Positions 46,281-56,862 are shown, numbered from the stretch's first letter. The stretch: DNA of 64,000 bases from Xanthobacteraceae bacterium (GCA_028282095.1 JANQIP010000159.1:1-64000); one strand, 5' to 3'. Program-made: numbers and translations. Notes: generated by a model not told the origin, from the sequence alone.

Positions 46281-47843
46281 ATGCTCAAAGGCATACTCAC
46301 CGTCGGCAGCCTGACGCTGATCTCGCGCATCACCGGGTTCCTGCGCGATATCATCCTGGCGGCGATTCTGGGTGCGGGCCCCCTCGCCGACGCCTTCTTC
46401 GTCGCGTTGCGCCTGCCCAACCATTTCCGTGCCATCTTCGCCGAAGGGGCCTTCAACTCGGCTTTTGTGCCGGCCTATGCCCGCATCCGCGAGCAGGACG
46501 GACCGATCTCCGCGCGGCTGTTCGCCGATCGCATCTTCACGCTTCTGTTCGCGGTCGAGGCGGCATTGCTGCTGCTGGCGCTGCTGTTCACGCCCGCGGT
46601 GATCCGCGTGCTGGCGCCGGGCTTTGCCGAGGATCAGGGCCAGTTCGAGCTCGCGGTGTCGCTGACCCGCATCACCTTTCCCTATCTCCTGCTGGTCAGC
46701 CTGGTGACGCTCTATGGCGGCATGCTCAATTCCGTGCAGCGTTTCGCAACGCCCGCCGCCGCGCCGATCCTGCTCAATCTGTCGATGATGGCGACGCTCT
46801 CGCTCGCCGCGTTCTTCCCGACCGCCGGCCATGCCGCCGCCTGGGGCGTGCTCATCGCCGGTTGCCTCGAAGTCCTGCTTGTCGGCGCCGACCAGTCGCG
46901 CCGCGACGGGCTGCCGCGTTTCCGCATCTTCGTGCTCGATGACGATACGCGCCGATTTTTCCGGGCGCTCGGCCCGGCGGTGCTCGGCTCGGCCGGCCTC
47001 CAGATCGCGCTGTTCGCCGATACCATTATCGCGACCTTCCTGCCGGCCGGCGCGCTGTCGGCGCTCTATTATGCCGACCGGCTCAATCAGCTTCCGATCG
47101 GCATGATCGGCATCGCGGCGGGGGTGGTGGTGCTACCGGAAATGGCACGGCGCATTGCCGCCGGCGACGTTGCCGGCTCCCGCCATGCGCAGAACCGCGC
47201 CGTCGAACTGACGCTGCTGCTGTCGATCCCCTTTCTCGTCGCTTTCGTGCTGTTGCCCGACCGGATCATGCTCGGGCTGTTCTCGCGCGGTGCATTCACC
47301 GCCGCCGATGCCGCCGCTGCCGGGGCGACGCTTGCGGCCTATGCCGTCGGGCTGCTGCCTTTCGTGCTGATCCGCAGCTTCACCGCGACTTTCCTTGCCC
47401 GCGGCGACACCGCAACCCCCGTCAAGGCGCTGCTGATCTCGGTTGTGGTCAATGTCGCCTTGAAGCTCATGCTGATGGGTACCTATGCTCAGGTCGGGCT
47501 CGCGCTTGCGACGGCGGCCGGCGCCTGGGTGAATTTCGCCCTGGTTGTCTGGTTCGCCGCGCGCGCCGATCTAATCGGCTTCGATGCGCGGTTAAGACGT
47601 GCGAGCGTCAAGTTCCTGGTCATCGCCCTGGTGCTGGCGCTGGCGCTGATGGCGGGCGAACGCGCGCTCGATATTCTGTTCGCAAGCATGACGCGGCTGC
47701 GGGCCGAAGCCGAGCTCGCAACGCTCGTCGGTATCGGCGGCCTCGTTTACGGCCTTGCCGTCATTGCCCTATTCGGCCGGAAGTGGTTGCGCGGCTTCCG
47801 CGCGGGGCCCCCTGCTCCGCCCGAATCGCCGGCCCCGACATGA
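46281..47843 (+). CDS. murJ: Lipid II flippase MurJ
   Basis: MLKGILTVGSLTLISRITGFLRDIILAAILGAGPLADAFFVALRLPNHFRAIFAEGAFNSAFVP. Confidence 0.96.
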   Translation: MLKGILTVGSLTLISRITGFLRDIILAAILGAGPLADAFFVALRLPNHFRAIFAEGAFNSAFVPAYARIREQDGPISARLFADRIFTLLFAVEAALLLLALLFTPAVIRVLAPGFAEDQGQFELAVSLTRITFPYLLLVSLVTLYGGMLNSVQRFATPAAAPILLNLSMMATLSLAAFFPTAGHAAAWGVLIAGCLEVLLVGADQSRRDGLPRFRIFVLDDDTRRFFRALGPAVLGSAGLQIALFADTIIATFLPAGALSALYYADRLNQLPIGMIGIAAGVVVLPEMARRIAAGDVAGSRHAQNRAVELTLLLSIPFLVAFVLLPDRIMLGLFSRGAFTAADAAAAGATLAAYAVGLLPFVLIRSFTATFLARGDTATPVKALLISVVVNVALKLMLMGTYAQVGLALATAAGAWVNFALVVWFAARADLIGFDARLRRASVKFLVIALVLALALMAGERALDILFASMTRLRAEAELATLVGIGGLVYGLAVIALFGRKWLRGFRAGPPAPPESPAPT

Positions 47844-48068
47844 CAGTGATGCGGCACCAACGCTTGAGCTCGTCTCATCGTGTTGGTGCCGCATCACAAA
47901 GCAGTGGATTAGCTAGAGCATGATCCCGAAAAGTTGGCAGACTTTTCGGGAAAGATCATGCGACAAAACAAAGAGAAGGAGAGCGCGATCGATTCAATCT
48001 GAATGGATCGCGCTCTAGTGTTCCTTACCTGACGGTCCGGGATCGGACCGTCAGAGTCGGAACAATAG
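47844..48068. repeat. Composite double-hairpin element copy 4, interrupted by a RIME-like element (47915-48016)
   Basis: GTGATGCGGCACC...GGATTAGCT | AGAGCATGATCCCGAAAAG...GGATCGCGCTCT | AGTGTTCCTTACCTGACGGTCCGGGATCGGACCGTCAG. Confidence 0.88.
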
Positions 48069-48074
48069 GAGATC

Positions 48075-49169
48075 TCAGGCGGCCTTCCGCCGTGGCCGTT
48101 CCTGCGGCACCAGCGACGCCTGTCGCCGCCTTCCCTCGCGCAGCAATCCGATCTCGACCACACGGCCGATCTGCTCGCCGGTGAGCAACCGGACGAGGTC
48201 GTCGGCGCCGGTCACGGCGCGTCCATCGACCTTGAGGATCAAGTCTCCAGGGCGAATGTCGGCGGCGGCGGCCGGACTGCCGGTCTCAACCGAAGCCACG
48301 ATCACGGCACTTGCCTGGTCGATCTCCGCCTGATGACGCAGCCTTCGCGGCAAGCTCGTCTGCGCTGCGGCAATGCCGATGAAGGCGCGGCGCACACGGC
48401 CATGGCGCACCAATTCGCCCAGCACATGTTTCGCGGTATTCGCCGCGATGGCAAAGCAGATGCCCTGCGCTCCCGGGATGATCGCGGTGTTGATGCCCGC
48501 GACCTCGCCATTTGAGGCTACCAGCGGACCGCCGGAGTTGCCCGGATTGAGCGGGGCGTCGGTCTGCACCAGGTCATCGATCAACCGGCCGGTGCTCGCG
48601 CGCAATGAACGGCCGAGCGCCGAGACCACGCCCGCCGTCACCGTGGATTCGAATCCGAGCGGATTGCCGATCGCGATCACGAGCTGGCCGCGGCGCAGCA
48701 GCTTGGAATCCCCGAGTGGTGCCGCCGGCAGCACGACATTCTCATCCACGCGCACCAAGGCGAGATCGGTATCGGGATCGACCCCGACGACCCGTGCCGT
48801 GAGGATCAGGCCTTCGGCAGTGCTCACCTTGACCTGCGAACCTGCGTTTACCACATGATTGTTGGTGATAATCAAGCCGTCGGGAGCCACGATCACCCCG
48901 GAACCCGACCCTGCGGACCGGCTACCGCCGCGACGAATGTCGAGCCGCACCACCGCCGGACCAACACGCTCGACAACGTCGATCACGGCGCGTGAATAGG
49001 CATCCAGCAGCTCACCGTCGGCCGGTTGCGGGGGATCTGAGCCGCTCGTCGCTTCAGGCGCCGCCGCGCCGACTACGGCCGCGGCAGGACTGAGATCGCG
49101 CGCGGGCCCGTCGATGCCGACCGCGTCGGGACGAGAAACATGAGGAAGACGAAACAGATTGTTGGGCAT
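48075..49169 (-). CDS. S1C family trypsin-like serine protease with PDZ domain (HtrA/DegP-like)
   Basis: GSGSGVIVAPDGLIITNNHVV; DLALVRVD; QTDAPLNPGNSGGPLV; PDZ AADIRPGDLILKVDGRAV. Confidence 0.92.
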   Translation of the reverse strand: MPNNLFRLPHVSRPDAVGIDGPARDLSPAAAVVGAAAPEATSGSDPPQPADGELLDAYSRAVIDVVERVGPAVVRLDIRRGGSRSAGSGSGVIVAPDGLIITNNHVVNAGSQVKVSTAEGLILTARVVGVDPDTDLALVRVDENVVLPAAPLGDSKLLRRGQLVIAIGNPLGFESTVTAGVVSALGRSLRASTGRLIDDLVQTDAPLNPGNSGGPLVASNGEVAGINTAIIPGAQGICFAIAANTAKHVLGELVRHGRVRRAFIGIAAAQTSLPRRLRHQAEIDQASAVIVASVETGSPAAAADIRPGDLILKVDGRAVTGADDLVRLLTGEQIGRVVEIGLLREGRRRQASLVPQERPRRKAA

Positions 49170-49330
49170 GGCGGCGTTGGATATGGGGACCCGGAGCCGG
49201 CATGAAAAGACCGCCTGCGCATCCGTATGTTCACGAGGCTGCGCACATATGCGCGCCGCGGGCGTGATACGCCTTGGTCGGGCCACATTAGCCGGCTCTT
49301 GCCCTTATATGATGAGGTGACGGAGCATTC

Positions 49331-50530
49331 ATGAAATCGAATTTGCCACGCTTGACGGTTTTCGCCCTCGCCCTTGCAGCGGCTGGCTGCAGCGAGGAAC
49401 CGCAGCAACAGGCCGCTGCCCCGCCGCCCCCGCAGGTGACGGTCGCCACCCCGATCCAGCAAACCGTTATTGACTATGATGATTATGTCGGACGCTTTGT
49501 TGCGATCGACTCGGTGGACGTGCGCGCGCGTGTGTCCGGCTATCTGGAAAAGGTCCACTTCACCGACGGGCAGACGGTCGAAGAAGGCGACCTCTTGTTC
49601 ACCATCGACCGCCGTCCGTTCGTGATTGATCGCGACCGATACCGGGCCGATCTGGAGCAGGCGCGTGCCAACCTGTCCTTTGCCGAGGACGATCTCGCCC
49701 GCGCCAAGAAACTGGTGGGCGAGCGCACGATCTCCGAGCAGGCTTATGATCAACGGCTGCAGGCCATGCGGGTGGCCAAAGCGATCGTCAATGCCCGCCA
49801 GGCCCAGCTTCGCCAGGCCGAGCTCGACCTCGGATTCACCGAGGTGCGCGCGCAGCTTGCCGGCCGCATCGGCGACCGCCGGGTGTCTCCCGGCAATCTG
49901 GTGACCGGCGGCAATACCGGCAATGCCACACTGCTCGCCACCATCGTGACCTCCGATCCGATCCGCTTCGAGTTCACGTTCGACGAAGCGTCTTACCTGC
50001 GCTACCAGCGCCTGGCGAAGACCGGTACCGATATGGCGAGCCATTCGGGTGGCGTCGACGTGACGCTCAAGCTGCTCGACGAAGACGAATTCAAGCATAA
50101 AGGTCGGATGGACTTCGTCGACAATGTGATCGACCGGAATACCGGCACGATCCGCGGCCGGGCGCAATTTGCCAATCCAACCGGCGTCTTAACGCCGGGC
50201 ATGTTCGCCCGCATCCGCGTGCCGGGCACGGCGCCCTACTCGGCGCTGCTCTTGCCGGAAGTGGCGATCGCCTCCGAGCAGACCCGCAAATATGTGCTGA
50301 CCGTCGACGCCGACAATGTCGTGCAGCAGAAACATGTCGTGCTCGGCGAGGCGATCGGCGATCGGCGGGTCATCCGTGAGGGGCTGACGCTAACCGACCG
50401 CGTGATCGTCAACGGGACGATGCGGGCGCAGCCGGGGATAAAAGTGTCCCCCAAAGAGGAAGGCCCGCCGCAAGAATCGGGGAGCGAGCAGGCGGCGGCG
50501 CAACCTGCATCCTCCCCCGAGACGGACTGA
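49331..50530 (+). CDS. RND efflux periplasmic adaptor subunit
   Basis: Lipobox LAAAGCSEE; VDVRARVSGYLEKVHFTDGQTVEEGDLLFTIDRRPF. Confidence 0.94.
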   Translation: MKSNLPRLTVFALALAAAGCSEEPQQQAAAPPPPQVTVATPIQQTVIDYDDYVGRFVAIDSVDVRARVSGYLEKVHFTDGQTVEEGDLLFTIDRRPFVIDRDRYRADLEQARANLSFAEDDLARAKKLVGERTISEQAYDQRLQAMRVAKAIVNARQAQLRQAELDLGFTEVRAQLAGRIGDRRVSPGNLVTGGNTGNATLLATIVTSDPIRFEFTFDEASYLRYQRLAKTGTDMASHSGGVDVTLKLLDEDEFKHKGRMDFVDNVIDRNTGTIRGRAQFANPTGVLTPGMFARIRVPGTAPYSALLLPEVAIASEQTRKYVLTVDADNVVQQKHVVLGEAIGDRRVIREGLTLTDRVIVNGTMRAQPGIKVSPKEEGPPQESGSEQAAAQPASSPETD

Positions 50531-50533
50531 GCG

Positions 50534-53500
50534 ATGCGTATCGCCCATTTCTTCATCGACCGACCGATCTTCGCCGCGGTCGTGTCGATCGTGTTGGTGA
50601 TCATTGGCGCGGTGTCCTTTCTGCGGCTGCCGGTGGCGCAGTATCCCGAGATCGCGCCGCCGACCATCAGCGTGGAAGGCCAGTATCCGGGTGCGAGCGC
50701 GGAAGTCGTCGCGGCAACGGTCGTCGCGCCGATCGAGGAAGAGATCAACGGCGTCGAGAGCATGCTCTATCTGACGTCGAACTCGACGGCCGACGGCCGC
50801 TTCTCGATCTCCGTGACTTTCGACCTTGGGACCGATCTCGACATCGCCCAGGTGCAGGTGCAGAACCGGGTCTCGATTGCGCTGCCGCGACTGCCCAGCG
50901 AGGTGCGCAATATCGGCGTGACGGTGGAAAAAAGATCGCCCGATCTGATGATGATCGTGCACCTTTATTCGCCCGACAAGTCCCGCGACGTCCTGTTTGT
51001 TTCGAACTACGCGACGCTGGAGATCAAAGACGCGCTGGCGCGGGTCGACGGCGTCGGCTCCATCATTGTGTTCGGCAGTCGCGACTACGCGATGCGGATT
51101 TGGCTCGATCCCGATCGCCTGCAGTCCTTGGGATTGACCGCGAACGATGTCGTCGCTGCCCTGCAGGCGCAGAACATCCAGGTGGCGAGCGGCGTGCTCG
51201 ATCAGCCGCCGACGCCAGACCAAGGCGCGTTCCAGATCTCGGTGCAGACGCTCGGCCGGCTCGCCGATCCTGCCGAGTTCGCCGACATCGTGGTCAAACA
51301 GACGCTCGGCGCCGTGGTGCAGCTCAAGGACGTGGCGCGTATCGAGCTCGGGGCGGAGGACTACGGTTCGAACTCCTATCTCGACAGCCACGAAGCGGTG
51401 GCGATCGCGCTGTTTCAGCGCCCCGGATCGAACGCGCTCGCGACCGCCGACGGCGTGCAACGGGTCATGGAGGACGTCTCCAAGCGTTTTCCGCCCGGCA
51501 TCAAATACGACATCATCTACAACCCGACCGAATTCATCCAGCAGTCCGTCGATGCCGTGGTCTATACGATCGCGGAGGCGGTCGTCCTCGTCGTGCTCGT
51601 GGTCGTGGTGTTCCTGCAGACTTGGCGCGCCGCCATCATTCCCATTGTCGCTATTCCGGTGTCGCTGATCGGCACGTTCTTCTTCATGGCGATGTTTGGG
51701 TTCTCACTCAACAATCTGTCGCTGCTGGGGCTCGTGCTCGCGATCGGTATCGTGGTCGACGACGCCATCGTCGTCGTTGAGAACGTCGAGCGCAATATCG
51801 CCGCCGGCCTCTCGCCGCGCGATGCCGCATTCAAGAGCATGACCGAGGTCGGCGCGGCATTGGTCGCCATGGCGCTGGTGGTGTGTGCGGTGTTTGTGCC
51901 CTCCGGCTTCATCACCGGAATCACCGGCCAATTCTATCGCCAGTTTGCGCTCACGGTCGCAGGCGCAACATTGATCTCGTTGACGGTGTCGTTGACACTG
52001 TCGCCGGCCATGTGCGCGCTCCTGCTCAAGCCGCACGACCCGAATGAACGCGAGCGCTGGTATGAATGGCCGTTCCGTGCCTTCTTCCGGCTGTTCAACC
52101 GCGGCTTCAATGCGCTGGCCAATGGCTATGGACGGCTGACGGCCCGGGCCGTGCGCTTTTCGGTTCTGATGCTGGCGCTCTACGCGGCGATCATCGGCTT
52201 CGGATTCAACGAATTCCGCCAGACGCCGACCGGGTTCATCCCGCAGCTCGATCGCGCCTATCTGATCGTCGCGGCACAGCTTCCGCCCGGCGCTTCGCTA
52301 GCGCGAACCGATGCGGTGATGCAGCGCGCGCGCGACCTCGCCATGGAGGTACCCGGCATCTCTCATGCGGTGAACATTGTCGGCTTCTCCGGCGCCAGCT
52401 TCACAATGGCGCCGAACGCTGGCGCGCTGTTCCTTGTGCTGGAGCCGTGGGAGAAACGCGCCAAGGACCCGAGCAAGACCGCCGCCGCCATCCAGGGGAC
52501 CCTGTTCGGTAGCCTTGCCGAAATCGAGGAGGCGTTCATCGTCGTCATTCAGCCGCCCGCGGTGACCGGCATTGGCAACCGGGGCGGGTTTCGCATGATG
52601 GTCGAGGATCGCGGCGGACGCGGACCGGAGGCGCTGCAGGGCGCCGTGGGCGCCATGATGGGCGCGGCCGCACAGACGCCTGGCGTTTCCCAGGTCTTCT
52701 CCTTGTTCGAGACCCAGACGCCCCAGCTCTATCTCAATATCGACCGCACCAAGGCGCAGCTCCTGCGCGTCAACATCGCCGACGTGTTCGCCGCCCTCCA
52801 GGTGTTTATCGGCTCGTCCTATGTCAACGACTTCAACCTGCTCGGCCGCACGTTCCGGGTGGTTGCGCAGGCCGACGCACCCGATCGCAACAACGCGAAG
52901 GACATTCTCAAGATCCGGGTCCGCAACGCGCTCGGCGAAACGGTCCCGCTCGGCTCGTTCACGACGGTCAGCGACATTTCCGGGCCCTACCGGGTGCCGC
53001 GCTATAACCTCTATCCTTCGGCCGAACTCGACGGCGCGCCGGCGCCCGGCTTCTCGCAGGGAGAGGCGATCGAAATCATGCAGCGGCTTGCCGACGAGAC
53101 GCTGCCCGAAGGCTTTGCCTATGAGTGGACGACGCTCGCCTTCCAGCAGCTCCGCGCCGGAAGCACGGCCGAGTTCATCTTCATCCTTGCGGTGGTGTTC
53201 GTCTTTCTCGTGCTGGCGGCCCAATTCGAAAGTCTGACATTGCCGCTTGCCATTATCCTGATCGTGCCGATGTGCGTCATCGCCTCGATCGTCGGCGTGA
53301 TCTTGCGCGGATACGACAACAATATTCTTACCCAGGTCGGTTTCGTCGTGCTGGTCGGCCTTGCCGCCAAAAACGCGATTCTGATCGTCGAGTTCGCCAA
53401 GCAGCTCGAGGACCAAGGCCGCGATCGCTTTGCGGCGGCGATTGAATCGGCGCGGCTGCGGCTGCGTCCGATCCTGATGACCTCGCTTGCCTTCATCTTC

Positions 53501-53707
53501 GGCGTCGTGCCGCTGGTCCTTGCGACCGGTGCCGGTGCGGAGTTGCGCCAGAACCTCGGCACCGCGGTGTTCTCCGGCATGATCGGCGTGACCGTGTTCG
53601 GCCTCATCTTCACGCCGGTGTTCTATGTGGTGTGCCGCTGGCTCGCGGGCCTGCGCCTACCGCGTCGGGCGCCGCCGGCTGCGGCTTCCGGCGAGCCTGC
53701 CGAGTGA
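50534..53707 (+). CDS. RND (HAE1) efflux permease
   Basis: FFIDRPIFAAVVSIVLVIIGAVSFLRLPVAQYPEIAPPTISVEGQYPGASAEVV; GIVVDDAIVVVENVER. Confidence 0.96.
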   Translation: MRIAHFFIDRPIFAAVVSIVLVIIGAVSFLRLPVAQYPEIAPPTISVEGQYPGASAEVVAATVVAPIEEEINGVESMLYLTSNSTADGRFSISVTFDLGTDLDIAQVQVQNRVSIALPRLPSEVRNIGVTVEKRSPDLMMIVHLYSPDKSRDVLFVSNYATLEIKDALARVDGVGSIIVFGSRDYAMRIWLDPDRLQSLGLTANDVVAALQAQNIQVASGVLDQPPTPDQGAFQISVQTLGRLADPAEFADIVVKQTLGAVVQLKDVARIELGAEDYGSNSYLDSHEAVAIALFQRPGSNALATADGVQRVMEDVSKRFPPGIKYDIIYNPTEFIQQSVDAVVYTIAEAVVLVVLVVVVFLQTWRAAIIPIVAIPVSLIGTFFFMAMFGFSLNNLSLLGLVLAIGIVVDDAIVVVENVERNIAAGLSPRDAAFKSMTEVGAALVAMALVVCAVFVPSGFITGITGQFYRQFALTVAGATLISLTVSLTLSPAMCALLLKPHDPNERERWYEWPFRAFFRLFNRGFNALANGYGRLTARAVRFSVLMLALYAAIIGFGFNEFRQTPTGFIPQLDRAYLIVAAQLPPGASLARTDAVMQRARDLAMEVPGISHAVNIVGFSGASFTMAPNAGALFLVLEPWEKRAKDPSKTAAAIQGTLFGSLAEIEEAFIVVIQPPAVTGIGNRGGFRMMVEDRGGRGPEALQGAVGAMMGAAAQTPGVSQVFSLFETQTPQLYLNIDRTKAQLLRVNIADVFAALQVFIGSSYVNDFNLLGRTFRVVAQADAPDRNNAKDILKIRVRNALGETVPLGSFTTVSDISGPYRVPRYNLYPSAELDGAPAPGFSQGEAIEIMQRLADETLPEGFAYEWTTLAFQQLRAGSTAEFIFILAVVFVFLVLAAQFESLTLPLAIILIVPMCVIASIVGVILRGYDNNILTQVGFVVLVGLAAKNAILIVEFAKQLEDQGRDRFAAAIESARLRLRPILMTSLAFIFGVVPLVLATGAGAELRQNLGTAVFSGMIGVTVFGLIFTPVFYVVCRWLAGLRLPRRAPPAAASGEPAE

Positions 53708-53747
53708 GCGCGGAAGACTCGGCTGACGGGCGGGGATTTGGCAACTG

Positions 53748-56045
53748 ATGAAATTCGGCGTCTCGCAAGCCCTTACCCGCAAGGAGGATGAAGCGTTCCT
53801 GCGGGGACATAGTCGCTATGTCGCCGATCTCGTGCCGACTGAGGCCTGCCGTGCGGTGGTGCTGCGCTCGCCCCATGCTCGCGCCCGCCTGGCCGGCCTT
53901 GAGACGCAAGCCGCGCGCGCAATGCCCGGCGTTCGCCTGATCCTGACGGCCGCCGATATTGGCGAGCTCGGGCCCCTGCCCCATCTCGGTCTTCCGCGCG
54001 GCGCCGATTTCGAGGTGCCGGCCTATCCGATTCTGGCGGGCGAGGAGGTGCGCCATGTCGGCGACGCGATCGCCTTCGTCGTTGCCGACACGCTCGATCA
54101 GGCAAAAGACGCCGCCGAGGCCATCGCGGTCGACTGGGAGGCGTTGCCGCATGTCGTCGATGCGGTGGAGGCGCTGACATCGGAGGCGCCCGACATCGTG
54201 CCCGGTCGCGCCGGCAATCTCGCCTTCGCGTTCACCCTGGGCGACGAGGCCAGGACCGCGGACGCATTCGCCCGCGCCGCGCAGACGGTAACGCTGACGC
54301 TGATCAACCAGCGCGTGGTCGCAAACTATCTCGATACCCGCGCGGTGCTCGCCGAGTACGATGCAGCCGGCGACCAGCATACACTGACGCTTGGCAGCCA
54401 GGGTGTCCACATCCAGCAGAGAGTGATCGCCAAGGTGCTGGGTATCGCGCAGGACCGTCTGCGGGTGATCACGCCGGATGTCGGTGGCGGGTTCGGCACC
54501 AAGTTGTTTCCCTATCGCGAATATGCGCTTGCCGCTATTGCCGCGCAGCGGCTCGGCCGGCCGGTCGCCTGGATTGCCGATCGCAACGAGCATTTCCTCG
54601 CCGACACGCAAGGCCGCGACAATGTCACGACCGCCAAGCTCGCACTCGACGAAAGCGGGCGTTTTCTTGCGCTCGATGTCGATACGGTCTGCGACATGGG
54701 AGCTTATCTCTCCCCGGGCGCGGCGTATGTCCCGTCGGCGGGCGCAGGCATGCTGCCGGGGGTCTACGATATTCCGGCCTGCTTCATCCGCGTGCGCGCG
54801 GCGTACACCAATACGGTGCCGGTCAATGTCTATCGCGGCGCCGGCCGGCCGGAGGCGGCCTTTTTGATCGAGCGGCTGGTCGACACCGCCGCCCGCGATC
54901 TCGGCATCGCGCCCGACGTGCTGCGCAAGCGCAATTTCATCAGGCCGGAGGCGATGCCCTACCAGACCGCGACCGGTAAGACCTACGATTCCGGCGACTT
55001 CGCCGCCCACCTGGCACGGGCCCAGGAGATCGCCGACTGGCACGGTTTTGACGAACGCGCCGCCGCGTCGAAGAAGGCGGGAAGGCTGCGCGGCATCGGC
55101 TTTGCCACCTATATCGAAGCATGCGGCGCGAACGGCCCGGAAACGGCAAAGCTCACGCTCGAAGACGACGGCGCCGTCACGGTTCTGATCGGCTCACAAT
55201 CGAGCGGCCAGGGCCACCACACCGCCTATGCCCAGCTCGTCGCCGAGCATCTCGATCTGCCGCCTGAACGGGTGCGGGTCGTTCAGGGCGACACCGCGCT
55301 GATTGCAACCGGCGCCGGCACCGGCGGATCGAACTCGATTCCCTGCGGCGGCGTCGCTGTTGCCGACGCTGCGAGGGCACTCGCCGACAATCTCAAAAGA
55401 GTCGCGGCCGACGCGCTCGAAGCAAGCCTTGCCGATCTCGAAATCGCCGATGCGCAGGTGCGCATCGCCGGGACCGACCGCGCGCTGTCCTTCGCCGCGC
55501 TCAAGCGTGCGCCGAAGGCGAGCCCCGACCTTTTCATCACCGAGGACACGTTCGCCCCGCGGGCGGCGACCTATCCGAACGGCACGCATCTCGTCGAGGT
55601 CGAGATCGATGCCGAGACCGGTCACGTGGACATTCTCAATTACGTGGTCGTCGATGATTTCGGGGTGACGCTCAATCCGCTGCTGCTCGCCGGCCAGATC
55701 GAAGGCGGGGCGGCCCAGGGCATCGGCCAAGCGCTGCTGGAACGCACGGTCTATGATCGGGATTCGGGCCAGCTCATCACCGCGAGCCTGCTCGACTACG
55801 CCCTGCCCCGCGCCGAGGATACGCCGGCCTTCGTGTTCGAGACGCGTAATGTGCGCTGCGCGACCAACCCGCTCGGCGTCAAGGGAGCCGGAGAAGCGGG
55901 CACGATCGGCGCGTGTCCGGCGGTGATGAACGCCGTCGTCGACGCGCTGTGGCGCGCTTATCGCATCCGCCACGTCGACATGCCGGCAACGCCCGAGCGC
56001 CTGCTGGCGGTGATCGAAGACGGCAAGCGCCTGCACGCGCTATAG
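53748..56045 (+). CDS. Xanthine dehydrogenase/CoxL-family molybdopterin-binding (large) subunit
   Basis: TPDVGGGFGTKLFPYREYAL; VYRGAGRPEAAFLIERLVD; GQGHHTAYAQLVAE; GVKGAGEAGTIG. Confidence 0.9.
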   Translation: MKFGVSQALTRKEDEAFLRGHSRYVADLVPTEACRAVVLRSPHARARLAGLETQAARAMPGVRLILTAADIGELGPLPHLGLPRGADFEVPAYPILAGEEVRHVGDAIAFVVADTLDQAKDAAEAIAVDWEALPHVVDAVEALTSEAPDIVPGRAGNLAFAFTLGDEARTADAFARAAQTVTLTLINQRVVANYLDTRAVLAEYDAAGDQHTLTLGSQGVHIQQRVIAKVLGIAQDRLRVITPDVGGGFGTKLFPYREYALAAIAAQRLGRPVAWIADRNEHFLADTQGRDNVTTAKLALDESGRFLALDVDTVCDMGAYLSPGAAYVPSAGAGMLPGVYDIPACFIRVRAAYTNTVPVNVYRGAGRPEAAFLIERLVDTAARDLGIAPDVLRKRNFIRPEAMPYQTATGKTYDSGDFAAHLARAQEIADWHGFDERAAASKKAGRLRGIGFATYIEACGANGPETAKLTLEDDGAVTVLIGSQSSGQGHHTAYAQLVAEHLDLPPERVRVVQGDTALIATGAGTGGSNSIPCGGVAVADAARALADNLKRVAADALEASLADLEIADAQVRIAGTDRALSFAALKRAPKASPDLFITEDTFAPRAATYPNGTHLVEVEIDAETGHVDILNYVVVDDFGVTLNPLLLAGQIEGGAAQGIGQALLERTVYDRDSGQLITASLLDYALPRAEDTPAFVFETRNVRCATNPLGVKGAGEAGTIGACPAVMNAVVDALWRAYRIRHVDMPATPERLLAVIEDGKRLHAL

Positions 56046-56221
56046 AACGAGCACGGGCCAAGGCAACTGTTTCATACGCGACCGGAAAAGGCGCGATGCA
56101 AATAGTTCCTAATCGCACCATCGCGACCGCCTCTCCAAGCGAAAAAGCGAAGAAAGGCATGCGCGATTGATTCAGCTTAAAGCAATCACATGCTGGCCGG
56201 GGGATATACAACATATGCTCG

Positions 56222-56262
56222 CTCGGCGTTGACACGGTGCCACCGCGCCGAGGGCTTTTTTT
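56222..56262 (+). terminator. Intrinsic-terminator-like hairpin upstream of cytochrome gene
   Basis: CTCGGCG-(17 nt)-CGCCGAG followed by GGC TTTTTTT. Confidence 0.55.
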
Positions 56263-56287
56263 GGCGCGGAAAACGAGGAAACGAATC

Positions 56288-56734
56288 ATGCTGCGATTCA
56301 TGCTGGCTGCTGTCGCGCTCGGGATCATGGTCGCTTCCGTCGCCGCGCAGTCCGATCCGGCGAGCGAGCGTGCGAAGCTGATGCGGGAGCAGGGCAAAGC
56401 CTTTGCAAGCCTGAACAGGATGGTACGCGGCCGGGTGCCGTATAATCAGGCGCAGGTCGACGCGGCATTCGTTACGCTCGCGGAAACCTCGCGCAAGCTG
56501 CCGGCGCTCTATCCTGAAACCGCTAAAGACCCGGCACCCGACGCCAATTACGTCGCCTCGCCGAAAGTGTGGGAGAACAAGGCCGATTTCGACGCGCTGC
56601 TCGCCAAGCTCACGAAAGCAATCGACGAGAACGCGCCAAAGGTGAAGAACGTCGACACGCTCAAGCAAGCCCGCGCGGCAATCGGGGCGGTCTGCGGCGA
56701 CTGCCACGAGACCTACCGCCTCAGGAAGTTCTGA
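56288..56734 (+). CDS. Class II c-type cytochrome (c'/c556-like)
   Basis: Signal peptide MLRFMLAAVALGIMVASVAAQ; C-terminal haem site GAVCGDCHETYRLRKF. Confidence 0.9.
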   Translation: MLRFMLAAVALGIMVASVAAQSDPASERAKLMREQGKAFASLNRMVRGRVPYNQAQVDAAFVTLAETSRKLPALYPETAKDPAPDANYVASPKVWENKADFDALLAKLTKAIDENAPKVKNVDTLKQARAAIGAVCGDCHETYRLRKF

Positions 56735-56810
56735 GCCGCTGTCGACCCGGCTCACGGCTTAACGCCGTTCCCGGTAATTCGCTCCTGTGTTGGAACATGG
56801 TTGCGAAGTG

Positions 56811-56862
56811 GCAGGTTTTTTCTTTGTGGCGTCCCCAAAAAAGGGGAGAGAAGCCTGCTTTT
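56811..56862 (+). terminator. Nested hairpin between the two cytochrome genes
   Basis: GCAGG...CCCCAAAAAAGGGG...CCTGCTTTT. Confidence 0.5.

Noticed and set aside
50390-51460. Long antisense ORFs over the RND pump and cytochrome/Mo-enzyme genes (50390..51460, 52298..53416, 53610..55043, 55194..56036)
   Set aside because: Opposite strand encodes well-recognised conserved proteins; antisense products are His/Arg/Asp-rich without domain motifs.
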